A stretch of DNA of 9,074 nt from assembly GCA_035254305.1 (NCBI GenBank), contig DATFAS010000181.1, positions 1-9,074 of the forward strand, in the 5' to 3' direction. This document shows, piece after piece, positions 1 to 6,598 of this stretch; positions within the stretch are counted from its first letter, which is position 1; the number at the start of each line of letters is the position of its first letter. The position numbers and the translations under genes are program-made. The notes below the pieces were generated by a model, which was given only the letters and a program-made list of their open reading frames with translations, was not told where the DNA came from and searched no databases. This DNA comes from DATFAS01 sp035254305 (GTDB taxonomy: Bacteria > Bacillota > Bacilli > Aneurinibacillales > RAOX-1).

Positions 1-911
1 TATAAGGCTTCTTCTGTTGCTACAGCAAGCGAGATGTGGATCCTCTTCTTCATGATGATTTGACCATCAGACCATTGTGAATTGATAATAGGAAATTCCT
101 TAATCGCCTCGACCACGGCCTTAATGAAGAACGGCAAGTAAGTAAGATTTATTCCCTCCTTTTGTTTGAAATCATCCTTAATCTTTTCCCTGTAATTCAC
201 TAGATTTGTTACATCACACTCAATCATGGTCCAAGCATGAGGAATTTCCTGCTTACTCTGTACCATTCGTGAGGCAATCGTTTTGCGCACGGTGGAAGCA
301 GGAATCATTTGATCGTCACTTCTAGCCTGTATACTTTGGTGATAGGAAGGGCTCCAATTCTGCTGTTCCACATGGGCTTCTGGGATGGATATCTCTCTAG
401 CAGGCTGCTGAATAGGTGGAACCTGTGCAGCTTGGATCGTATGTCCCACCTGCACTTCCTTCGCAAAGGCTAAAACATCCTTACGAGTAACCCTCCCACC
501 AGCTCCTGTACCCTGTATTAAGCTTAAATCGACACCATACTCACCAGATAATTTAAGCACTGCAGGTGAATACCTATGCTTGTTATCAGAAGATATGGAT
601 GGTGGCAACTCTTCCTGAGTATAAGCTCCTTCTGACTTCAGGGATTCGACTATTTGAGTAGAAGGCCTTTGCTCCTGTGTCTCGATATAGCAAATTAATG
701 TTCCGACTCCAACGGTTTGACCTTCCTCCACAACTAGCTCTCCGATCATTCCAGAGAAGGCAGCAGGAACTTCTGCATTGACCTTATCTGTAGAAACTTC
801 ACAGAGGGGATCGTATTTTTTTACGAAATCACCTTTTTTCACTAACCATTTAGAAATCGTACCTTCCGTTACACTCTCACCAAGTTGGGGCATCACAATT
901 TTTTCAGCCAT
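1..911 (-). CDS. bkdB: Branched-chain 2-oxo-acid dehydrogenase E2 (dihydrolipoamide acyltransferase), partial
   Basis: E2 core of the BKD complex. It accepts the branched acyl group from E1 on a swinging lipoyl arm and transfers it to CoA. The gene starts at ATG 909-911 behind AGGAGG (917-922) and stays open to the left edge, giving 303 codons of an expected roughly 420. The N-terminal lipoyl domain spans about residues 1-78, with the lipoyl lysine K43 in the motif STDKVNAEVP. A linker rich in Glu, Ser and Pro follows. The peripheral subunit-binding domain is at about 113-150 (RYSPAVLKLS, then GAGGRVTRKDV). A second Pro/Gln-rich linker leads to the acyltransferase domain from about 203 (IPASTVRKTIASRM). 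The catalytic HxxxDG motif lies beyond the window. It is the last visible gene of the operon, 18 bp after bkdAB. Its position after bkdAA and bkdAB favours the BKD rather than the pyruvate paralogue. Confidence 0.95.
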   Translation of the reverse strand, partial: MAEKIVMPQLGESVTEGTISKWLVKKGDFVKKYDPLCEVSTDKVNAEVPAAFSGMIGELVVEEGQTVGVGTLICYIETQEQRPSTQIVESLKSEGAYTQEELPPSISSDNKHRYSPAVLKLSGEYGVDLSLIQGTGAGGRVTRKDVLAFAKEVQVGHTIQAAQVPPIQQPAREISIPEAHVEQQNWSPSYHQSIQARSDDQMIPASTVRKTIASRMVQSKQEIPHAWTMIECDVTNLVNYREKIKDDFKQKEGINLTYLPFFIKAVVEAIKEFPIINSQWSDGQIIMKKRIHISLAVATEEAL

Positions 912-929
912 AGCATCCTCCTGGTTGGA

Positions 930-1913
930 TTAAAATTCAGCCAATTCCTTCATTGCCGCATACACCTTATCTGGATTTAGCATGAAGAATTTCTCCATCG
1001 GTGGGCTATAAGGCATAGCAGGAACATCTGGGCCACCCAATCGTTTGATGGGCGCATCTAGTTCGAAGAGGCATTCTTCTGCAATGATGGCTGATACCTC
1101 TGCTCCCAATCCTCCCGTTTTGTTATCTTCATGAATAATTAATACTTTCCCGGTCTTTCTTGCTGCTTCGACGATTGCTTCTTTATCTAAAGGATATAAA
1201 GTGCGTAAATCAAGAACATGTGCACTATACCCATCCTGGGCTAATTTCTCAGCTGCTTGAAGGGCAAAATGAAGGGTTATCCCATAAGAAATAACGGTAA
1301 TATCATCCCCCACACGTTTCACATCAGCCTTACCAATGGGAATCGTATATTCTTTATTTGGAACTTCCCCCTTAATCAAACGGTAACACCGTTTGTGTTC
1401 AAAGAAAAGGACTGGATCTTCATCCCGTATCGCAGATTTAAGTAATCCGAGTACATCGTATGGGGTAGAGGGAGCCACAACTTTTAACCCAGGTGTACTG
1501 CAGAATAGTGCTTCAACACTTTGTGAATGATACAATGCACCATGAACTCCTCCACCATATGGAGCACGAATTACGATAGGACAATTCCAATCCCCATTTG
1601 ATCGATATCTCATTTTTGCTGCTTCACTCAGGATTTGGTTCACAGCAGGCATGATGAAGTCGGCAAATTGGATTTCTGCGATCGGGCGCATCCCATAGGC
1701 GGCAGCTCCAATCGCAACGCCCACAATCGCAGATTCTGCAAGTGGTGTATCCATCACTCTTTGTTCCCCAAATTCCTCATAAAGTCCTGCAGTCGCACGA
1801 AATACACCACCTCGCACCCCCACATCCTCTCCAAGAACAAAGACCCGCTTATCACGTTGCATTTCTTCCTTTAGAGCTGTCGTGACAGCCTCAATATATG
1901 AAATGACTGGCAT
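930..1913 (-). CDS. bkdAB: Branched-chain 2-oxo-acid dehydrogenase E1 component, beta subunit
   Basis: Beta subunit of the thiamine-diphosphate-dependent E1 decarboxylase (2-oxoisovalerate dehydrogenase), forming an alpha2beta2 tetramer with BkdAA in the cytoplasm. At 327 residues it has the usual family length. The N-terminal pyrimidine-binding half carries VLGEDVG and the MDTPLAESAIVG stretch, whose Glu activates the cofactor. QFADFIMPAVNQI and RAPYGGGVHGALYHSQS are family signatures. The C-terminal transketolase-type domain runs from about residue 200 (GDDITVISYG, VLDLRTLYPLD). The start is ATG 1911-1913. Its AAGGAGGA ribosome site (1922-1929) overlaps the TAA stop of bkdAA, so the two subunits are probably translationally coupled at equal dosage. 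The sequence resembles B. subtilis BkdAB almost throughout, so substrate assignment to branched-chain keto acids is strong although specificity was not tested. Confidence 0.96.
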   Translation of the reverse strand: MPVISYIEAVTTALKEEMQRDKRVFVLGEDVGVRGGVFRATAGLYEEFGEQRVMDTPLAESAIVGVAIGAAAYGMRPIAEIQFADFIMPAVNQILSEAAKMRYRSNGDWNCPIVIRAPYGGGVHGALYHSQSVEALFCSTPGLKVVAPSTPYDVLGLLKSAIRDEDPVLFFEHKRCYRLIKGEVPNKEYTIPIGKADVKRVGDDITVISYGITLHFALQAAEKLAQDGYSAHVLDLRTLYPLDKEAIVEAARKTGKVLIIHEDNKTGGLGAEVSAIIAEECLFELDAPIKRLGGPDVPAMPYSPPMEKFFMLNPDKVYAAMKELAEF

Positions 1914-1927
1914 GGTATTCGTCCTCC

Positions 1928-2932
1928 TTATAACGATTCTTTCTCTTCGTATACCTTAGTTTGTGTACTTTCTGGAGTAGGGTAAGGGGCATGCTCCGCA
2001 TATTCGGTAGCCTCATCCACTTCCTCCTGGATTTGCTCGAATAGGCTCTTCTCTGAATCTTCATCTAATATCCCAACTTCTTTTAAATAAGCAGAGAATA
2101 AAACAAGGGAGTCCTTTTTACGTGCTTGCTCTACTTCTTCTCTTGAACGATAGGAACGATCATCGTCATCACTAGAATGAGGTACTAAACGGTAAGTTAC
2201 TGCCTCTATTAATGTCGGTCCTGCACCTTTTCTTGCTCGTTCTATTGCCTCTTTAACCACTCGGTAAACTTCTAGTGGATCATTCCCATCTACACTGATC
2301 CCCGGGAAACCATATCCAATAGCTCGATCAGCAATACTTCCACAAGCTACTTGTTTCGATAATGGGACAGAAATGGCATATTTGTTATTTTCACAGAAGA
2401 AGATAACAGGTAGTTTATGCACGCCAGCAAAATTCGCCCCTTCATGAAAATCTCCTTGATTACTTGATCCATCTCCGAAGGATACATAGACAACGGAGTC
2501 TTTTCCTTCCATCTTCCCCGCTAATGCCATCCCGACAGCATGCGGCACCTGTGTCGTTACAGGACTTGAACCGCTAAGAATCCGATATTTTTTCCCACCA
2601 AAATGCCCAGGCATCTGCCTTCCCCCACTATTAGGATCCTCTGCCTTAGCAAAAGCCGACAGCATTAAATCTCTGGCCGTCATTCCAAAGGTCGCCACAA
2701 CGCCCATGTCCCGGTAGTAAGGGCACAACCAATCCTTTGTTTTATCAAAGGCAAATGCGGCACCAACCTGTGCACCCTCTTGCCCTTGGCAGGAAATAAC
2801 AAATGGAATCTTACCTGCACGATTAAGCAACCACATCCGTTCATCTACCTTCCGTGCAAGGGCCATGTAGTAGTACATATCTAGCACTTGTTTATCCGTT
2901 AAACCAAGAGCTTGATGTTTGTTTTCTACCAT
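1928..2932 (-). CDS. bkdAA: Branched-chain 2-oxo-acid dehydrogenase E1 component, alpha subunit
   Basis: Alpha subunit of the E1 decarboxylase; binds thiamine diphosphate through magnesium. The classical ThDP motif is intact: GDG at about residues 153-155 and the closing NN at 182-183 (CENNKYAIS). PYYRDMGVV and GGRQMPGHFG, family signatures near the active site, are present, as is the flexible loop PHSSDDDDRSYR that carries regulatory serines in eukaryotic homologues. I place the start at ATG 2930-2932 (MVENKHQ), giving 334 residues, because GGAGG (2940-2944) sits 7 nt upstream. The open frame continues 15 codons further to 2977, but that ATG has no ribosome site. The N-terminus (NKHQALGLTD) then aligns with B. 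subtilis BkdAA. It follows lpdV by 63 bp and touches bkdAB through an overlapping ribosome site. Confidence 0.95.
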   Translation of the reverse strand: MVENKHQALGLTDKQVLDMYYYMALARKVDERMWLLNRAGKIPFVISCQGQEGAQVGAAFAFDKTKDWLCPYYRDMGVVATFGMTARDLMLSAFAKAEDPNSGGRQMPGHFGGKKYRILSGSSPVTTQVPHAVGMALAGKMEGKDSVVYVSFGDGSSNQGDFHEGANFAGVHKLPVIFFCENNKYAISVPLSKQVACGSIADRAIGYGFPGISVDGNDPLEVYRVVKEAIERARKGAGPTLIEAVTYRLVPHSSDDDDRSYRSREEVEQARKKDSLVLFSAYLKEVGILDEDSEKSLFEQIQEEVDEATEYAEHAPYPTPESTQTKVYEEKESL

Positions 2933-2939
2933 TGTTGTA

Positions 2940-2944
2940 CCTCC
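2940..2944 (-). promoter_or_regulatory. Ribosome binding site deciding the bkdAA start
   Basis: GGAGG followed by 7 nt and then ATG 2930-2932. This selects the internal start over the upstream in-frame ATG at 2975-2977, which lacks a purine-rich site. Confidence 0.85.
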
Positions 2945-2995
2945 TTTTTTAAGATGCATCAATCCATAAGTTCCCATGGATCATTCGGTTGATAT

Positions 2996-4432
2996 TTAAG
3001 AATGAATCCCTTGACCCTGAACCGCTAAGGCAACTTCACCCATGATTTCAGAAAGCGTTGGGTGTGGATGAATGGTTTTTCCCATTTCCCAAGGAGTTGC
3101 ATCAAGTACACGAGCAAGAGTACCCTCTGAAATCAAGTCTGATACATGAGGCCCAATCATATGAACACCTAGAAGATCGTCTGAATGCTTATCCACAACA
3201 AGCTTTACAAAACCATCATACTCACCAAACACCAATGCTTTGCCTATTGCTCTAAACGGAAAGGTTCCTGTCTTTAGATTAAATCCTTTTTCCTTAGCCT
3301 CAGGCTCGGTATAACCCACACTAGCTACCTCTGTTCGACCATAAGTTACCTTGGGTACCATGTTATAATCAATAGGTAGTGGGTTCAATCCAGCCATATG
3401 TTCAACCGCAGTGATCCCTTCGTGAGAAGCAACATGTGCAAGCTGAAGTCCCCCAATTACATCACCAATGGCATAAATATGTGACTCAGCCGTTTGATAT
3501 TGCTCTGATACTTGAATCACTCCGCGTATAATCTTGATTTCTGTATTTTCTAATCCCATATTCTCGATGTTAGCCATCCGACCAACAGATAGAAGAAGCT
3601 TATCAGCCTGAAACTCAGTTATATTTCCATTACTTTCCGCTTGAATGCAGATCCCATTTTGATTTATTCGTAAACTTTCTGACAGCACTTTTGCTCCGGT
3701 ATGTAAACCGACTTTTCGTTTTTTCAATAATCTTGTCATTTCCTTACTTATATCCGGATCTTCTGCGGGTAAAATACGATCAGCAAACTCAAGAACCTCT
3801 ACTCGAACACCAAGATCACTTAGCATGGAAGCCCATTCGATACCAATTACCCCCCCGCCAACAATCACAATCGACTGAGGAAGTTCTTTAAGCTCTAGTG
3901 CCTCATCACTTGTCATTACATAGTTACCATCTATTTCAATACCAGGCAGAGTGCGAGGCCTCGATCCAGTGGCTATCAATAAATATTTAGGAACTAAAAT
4001 TTCAGATTCTCCATTCTCACCACTAACCGCTACCGCCCCAGCCTGTGGAGAGAAAATAGAAGGTCCCATAATCCTCCCCACACCCTGGAAAACCGTTATA
4101 TTTCCTTTTTTCATTAAATGCTGAACACCTTTATATAATTGATCGATTATTTTTTGTTTTCTTAATTGCATCTTGGAAAAATTTATCGATACATTAGAAG
4201 CCTCTACCCCATATTCCTCACATTGTTTAAGTGTATGAAAGACCTCAGCAGAACGGAGCAATGCTTTACTTGGAATGCAACCTCTATGCAAACACGTACC
4301 GCCTAATTTCTCCTTTTCTACGATGGCGACTTTCAAGCCAAGTTGGCTTGCTCGGATGGCAGCGACATAGCCCCCGGTCCCTCCACCTAATACAACAAGA
4401 TCAAATTCGTTTGCGGATGGCAATTTTCTCAC
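2996..4432 (-). CDS. lpdV: Dihydrolipoyl dehydrogenase E3 of the BKD complex
   Basis: Flavoprotein that reoxidises the dihydrolipoyl arm of E2 and passes electrons to NAD+. At 478 residues it is of usual length. The FAD-binding GGGTGG is at 16-21. The redox-active disulfide is GGTCLHRGCIPS with C47 and C52. ATGSRPR (154-160) closes the FAD domain, and GGGVIG (192-197) binds NAD. YAIGDVIGG is the second FAD contact, and the dimer-interface catalytic pair is HPHPTLSE with H457 and E462. All key residues are intact. The start is GTG 4430-4432, with a purine-rich GGAAGAGGGG just upstream and no better ATG. It resembles B. subtilis LpdV more than PdhD. It is the first gene of the bkd operon here; in B. 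subtilis buk precedes it. A divergent promoter region of about 380 bp lies upstream. Confidence 0.96.
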   Translation of the reverse strand: MRKLPSANEFDLVVLGGGTGGYVAAIRASQLGLKVAIVEKEKLGGTCLHRGCIPSKALLRSAEVFHTLKQCEEYGVEASNVSINFSKMQLRKQKIIDQLYKGVQHLMKKGNITVFQGVGRIMGPSIFSPQAGAVAVSGENGESEILVPKYLLIATGSRPRTLPGIEIDGNYVMTSDEALELKELPQSIVIVGGGVIGIEWASMLSDLGVRVEVLEFADRILPAEDPDISKEMTRLLKKRKVGLHTGAKVLSESLRINQNGICIQAESNGNITEFQADKLLLSVGRMANIENMGLENTEIKIIRGVIQVSEQYQTAESHIYAIGDVIGGLQLAHVASHEGITAVEHMAGLNPLPIDYNMVPKVTYGRTEVASVGYTEPEAKEKGFNLKTGTFPFRAIGKALVFGEYDGFVKLVVDKHSDDLLGVHMIGPHVSDLISEGTLARVLDATPWEMGKTIHPHPTLSEIMGEVALAVQGQGIHS

Positions 4433-4580
4433 GCCCCTCTTCCTACATTCTTCAATCCTTTTCTACAGGGATTTCTTCTAGTATACATTTTCCATAAACA
4501 AAATTTCTATTTCCCATTGTACTCTCGTTTAGCTAGCACTAAATTGAAAGAGAAAACATGATTGAATACAATGTAATAAC

Positions 4581-4597
4581 ATTCTTATGCAAAGAAT
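4581..4597. repeat. Inverted repeat ATTCTT-ATGCA-AAGAAT in lpdV leader
   Basis: Perfect 6-bp arms around a 5-nt centre, about 150 bp upstream of lpdV. The size and spacing suit a dimeric repressor operator. No regulator could be assigned. Confidence 0.4.
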
Positions 4598-4605
4598 ATA
4601 CCCTC

Positions 4606-4620
4606 ATAACCTCACGTTAT
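4606..4620. repeat. Short inverted repeat in lpdV leader
   Basis: ATAAC and GTTAT arms with a 5-nt centre (CTCAC) directly abut the cre-like site. It may extend the protein-binding region, but could be chance in AT-rich DNA. Confidence 0.35.
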
Positions 4621-4633
4621 TAAAACGCTTTCA
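4620..4633. promoter_or_regulatory. Candidate catabolite-responsive element (cre) for CcpA
   Basis: The 14-mer TTAAAACGCTTTCA matches the pseudo-palindromic cre consensus TGWNANCGNTNWCA at every position except the second (T for G). It lies about 190 bp upstream of lpdV. Relative to the minus-strand promoter at 4716-4744 it would act as a downstream roadblock. It also overlaps the -10 of a weaker candidate promoter (TTGCAG, 17 bp, TATGAA) on the same strand. CcpA control is inferred from the match alone. Confidence 0.5.
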
Positions 4634-4715
4634 TAATTGATTTACAGAAACACTGCAAGGATTTTTTGCCCATCACTACTCATTCCTTTGGAAAAATATT
4701 GAATACTCTCCTTTT

Positions 4716-4744
4716 ATCATACTCTCAATTAGACAAAATTCCAA
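4716..4744 (-). promoter_or_regulatory. Candidate sigma-A promoter for the lpdV-bkd operon
   Basis: On the minus strand, TTGGAA (4739-4744), a 17-bp spacer and TATGAT (4716-4721) resemble a sigma-A promoter, with 4/6 and 5/6 matches. Transcription would start near 4709 and leave a leader of about 277 nt before lpdV. The leader holds the cre-like site and inverted repeats. A nearer weak candidate is TACAAT at 4516-4521. No sigma-54 element with correct spacing was found. Confidence 0.5.
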
Positions 4745-4747
4745 GAG

Positions 4748-4776
4748 TGGACAAGTAAAGAAAAATTCATTATCCT
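4748..4776 (+). promoter_or_regulatory. Candidate sigma-A promoter for the DUF2627 gene
   Basis: TGGACA (4748-4753, 5/6), a 17-bp spacer and TATCCT (4771-4776, 4/6) place the start near 4783, about 34 nt before the DUF2627 ATG. Its -35 is separated by only 3 bp from the -35 of the opposite promoter. Confidence 0.5.
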
Positions 4777-4781
4777 AATGA
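4767..4781. repeat. Perfect inverted repeat over the DUF2627 promoter -10
   Basis: TCATTA-TCC-TAATGA, 6-bp perfect arms with a 3-nt centre, covers the -10 box and start region of the DUF2627 promoter. This is a typical position for an operator blocking RNA polymerase. The binding protein is unknown. Confidence 0.4.
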
Positions 4782-4816
4782 GGAGTTACTTGAAATGTTA
4801 GAAGGCGGGGGAATTC

Positions 4817-5047
4817 ATGATCTTAGCTGGGCGCCTCATTGCAGTCTTGCTCATTGCGATACCTGGAGTATTTTCAGCCTACGGTTGGTCAATCATGAGA
4901 GATGTAATCTTTGATAACTTCGGTACAACAGAACCTTTTCATCTATTAAAATTTCTAATCGGGTTCACCTTGTTTATTTGTGGTGTTGCGTTTATTGGTG
5001 GTTTTTTTGTCTACAAGGATAAGAAGAAAAAACAAAATAAAAGGTGA
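4817..5047 (+). CDS. yqzF: DUF2627 family small membrane protein (YqzF-like)
   Basis: A 76-residue integral membrane protein of unknown function. Two hydrophobic helices are visible at about residues 4-22 (ending in PGVFSAYGW) and 43-66, followed by a strongly basic tail (KDKKKKQNKR). The MRD motif between the helices and the overall layout match DUF2627, the family of B. subtilis YqzF. That gene also lies beside the bkd region in B. subtilis. The start ATG 4817-4819 follows the purine-rich AAGGCGGGGG (4802-4811). It is transcribed alone, divergent from lpdV and convergent with the glycosyltransferase cluster, and ends at its own terminator. Linkage to bkd suggests a role in membrane or branched-chain metabolism, but nothing in the protein shows one. 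Confidence 0.85.
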   Translation: MILAGRLIAVLLIAIPGVFSAYGWSIMRDVIFDNFGTTEPFHLLKFLIGFTLFICGVAFIGGFFVYKDKKKKQNKR

Positions 5048-5078
5048 AGAGCAAGGTGAAACTTGGCTTACGCCAATA

Positions 5079-5117
5079 AACCCGAGGAAAAAAAGGCTAC
5101 GTCTCTTTCCTCGGGTT
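5079..5117 (+). terminator. Intrinsic terminator between DUF2627 and the convergent glycosyltransferase gene
   Basis: A 12-bp perfect stem (AACCCGAGGAAA, 5079-5090, with its complement at 5106-5117) is followed by a T run on the plus strand. Read on the minus strand the same stem is followed by TTTATTGG, so weaker bidirectional action is possible. The TAG stop of the opposite gene (5097-5099) lies in the loop. Confidence 0.9.
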
Positions 5118-5948
5118 TTTCTCATAACGACCTAACATATCTAACCACTGCAGAAATTTCACTTCCTGAATAAAAATGGTTAAAGATTTTTTTTCAGCAT
5201 AATAATGAATCCCAATCAACAAGATAACAATGAAAACCCGAAAGGAAAGCGGGGCATAGAGCATAATCCAGAACCCTAGTACCATCCCTAAACAGTTAGA
5301 ACCGGCATCGCCAAGCATCACCTTACCCAATACATCCTGATAAAATAGAAAGCTTGCGGGGATGACAACGGATAACCATAGAATATACGGTACCTTCCCT
5401 GCTGCAAGAAAAAGAAAAGGAAGAAACAAAATTAAAAAGCCCTTCATTGCCCTTCCTGGTCGTAAATCCAACAGATTAATGAAATTAGCAGATAGACTAA
5501 TCAACAAAAAATCTAGCATAAACAATAGCCATGAGGTCGAATAGATTGCACTAAAAACAACTGCTACCCCCCCCACTACAATGGCCTTCCAGAGTCCGGT
5601 GCTTATTCTTCTTTCCCGGATGGCATAGAGGAAATGCCCCTTCAATCCTTTAGCCTCCCACCCTCCGGCCTGATCATCCTTAAAACCCACATAAGCAACG
5701 ATCAGAAGTGCAACACTTTGCAAACCAAACAGCTTGATGAACCTTTCGCCCATCATAAGCGGCAATAAGCCCAAATGTATGATTGGGAACAGAATACCTG
5801 TAGAAACTGGAATTTGATGCCCCTGATAATTGGCACGACACATTCTGTGATCAAGAAGAAATTTCAAAAGTCCAGGGTAACTAAGCATAAGTAACGATAT
5901 CAAAATGCAACTTAAGAAAGCCGCTTCAATTAGTGAAAATACTACCAC
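5097..5948 (-). CDS. MraY/WecA-family polyprenyl-phosphate sugar-phosphate transferase
   Basis: A 283-residue polytopic membrane enzyme with about eight or nine hydrophobic segments. The family transfers a sugar-1-phosphate from a nucleotide sugar to undecaprenyl phosphate on the cytoplasmic face. Cytosolic-loop motifs are visible: IPVSTG (46-51), the Mg-binding-type DDQAGG (91-96), NFINLLDLRPGRA (155-167), and GDAGSN (213-218). The third differs from the usual NxxNxxDG form by having DLRPGRA. It is shorter than MraY (about 320) and lacks the C-terminal HHxxE-type motif of MraY, although HYYAEKK (248-254) sits near that place. The start is GTG 5946-5948, overlapping the end of the family 2 glycosyltransferase by 7 nt, so translation is probably coupled. 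The acceptor is likely a polyprenyl phosphate; the sugar is unknown. Confidence 0.8.
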   Translation of the reverse strand: MVVFSLIEAAFLSCILISLLMLSYPGLLKFLLDHRMCRANYQGHQIPVSTGILFPIIHLGLLPLMMGERFIKLFGLQSVALLIVAYVGFKDDQAGGWEAKGLKGHFLYAIRERRISTGLWKAIVVGGVAVVFSAIYSTSWLLFMLDFLLISLSANFINLLDLRPGRAMKGFLILFLPFLFLAAGKVPYILWLSVVIPASFLFYQDVLGKVMLGDAGSNCLGMVLGFWIMLYAPLSFRVFIVILLIGIHYYAEKKSLTIFIQEVKFLQWLDMLGRYEKNPRKET

Positions 5949-6598
5949 TTTTGCCTAAGCATCCTCCCCACATCTAAACATTGTTTCCCCCGATGCCAGA
6001 AGCCAGCTAAATTTCTCCCTGTCTCTCTATGTTTGAAAGGAATGGGCACTTCGATAATCGTAAGCCCCTCTCTGAGTAAATCAATCGTCATCCCAACTTC
6101 GATTCCAAATCTGCCATCCCATGTCCGAATATGGGCAGCTGCCTCTCTTGTTAAAGCCCTTTGCCCGGATAAAGGAGCATTCATTTCATAGCCTGTTAGA
6201 GAACGAATCCCCCACCGAGCCAGCCCTTTCACCAGCCCAAACCCCGCCTTAGCTGGCGGGGGAAAGATCGCAATACTCATATCCGCTTGTCCCCTAAGTA
6301 TTGGTCTTAGTAAATAACGTGAGAGAACAGCAGATTTACCCAAATCACTATCAATAAAGAGGAAAATATCCCCAGAGGCAACCTTAATCCCTTGTTGAAG
6401 AGCTGCCCCCTTTCCCCTATTTTGGGTACTTGTTACCACTTGATCAGCATACCTTCGAGCAACCTTAGTCGTGTTATCTCTACTTCCATCATCAACAACA
6501 ATGATCTCTGATAATTCGGGTATGGATCGTAAGCTCTGAATGGTGATTGGCAGAAGTTCTGCTTCATTATAAGCAGGTACAATGACACTAATACTCAT
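5942..6598 (-). CDS. Family 2 glycosyltransferase
   Basis: A 218-residue GT-A fold enzyme of the dolichyl/polyprenyl-phosphate sugar synthase type. ISVIVPAYNEAE (3-14) begins the nucleotide-binding domain, DDGS (36-39) contacts the nucleotide, and NRGKGAALQQG (60-70) is typical of DPM1/GpgS-like enzymes. The metal-binding DXD is DSD (83-85). SGQRALTREAA and GRFGIEVGMTID follow as expected for the acceptor half. No membrane helix is obvious, so it is probably cytosolic or peripheral. The start ATG 6596-6598 has AAGGAGA 7 nt upstream and overlaps the SteB-like gene by 11 nt; its own end overlaps the next gene by 7 nt. It likely hands an activated or lipid-linked sugar to the same pathway as the adjacent transferase. 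The donor sugar cannot be read from the sequence. Confidence 0.85.
   Translation of the reverse strand: MSISVIVPAYNEAELLPITIQSLRSIPELSEIIVVDDGSRDNTTKVARRYADQVVTSTQNRGKGAALQQGIKVASGDIFLFIDSDLGKSAVLSRYLLRPILRGQADMSIAIFPPPAKAGFGLVKGLARWGIRSLTGYEMNAPLSGQRALTREAAAHIRTWDGRFGIEVGMTIDLLREGLTIIEVPIPFKHRETGRNLAGFWHRGKQCLDVGRMLRQKW

Noticed and set aside
1257..1445. Plus-strand open frames inside bkdAB, bkdAA, lpdV and the transferase gene
   Set aside because: They lie antisense to well-supported conserved genes, lack ribosome sites and show no protein family character.
2933..2977. N-terminal extension of BkdAA starting at ATG 2975-2977
   Set aside because: No ribosome site, and it would include the good site that serves ATG 2930-2932; the extension has no family counterpart.
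4651..4675. Sigma-54-like element upstream of lpdV on the minus strand (GG then TTGCA)
   Set aside because: GG and GC are 12 bp apart; sigma-54 promoters need 10, and the spacing is strict.
4696..4725. Sigma-E-like promoter (ATATT then CATACT) upstream of DUF2627
   Set aside because: The gap from ATA to CATA is 19 nt, longer than the 16-18 usual for sigma-E, and a better sigma-A match lies nearer the gene.
4725..4745. CodY-like box (AATTTT...AATT) inside the lpdV promoter spacer
   Set aside because: At least five mismatches to the 15-bp CodY consensus, no better than expected in AT-rich DNA.
4778..4801. Seven-codon leader peptide (ATG to TAG) before DUF2627
   Set aside because: Its ATG would precede the predicted transcription start and has no ribosome site.
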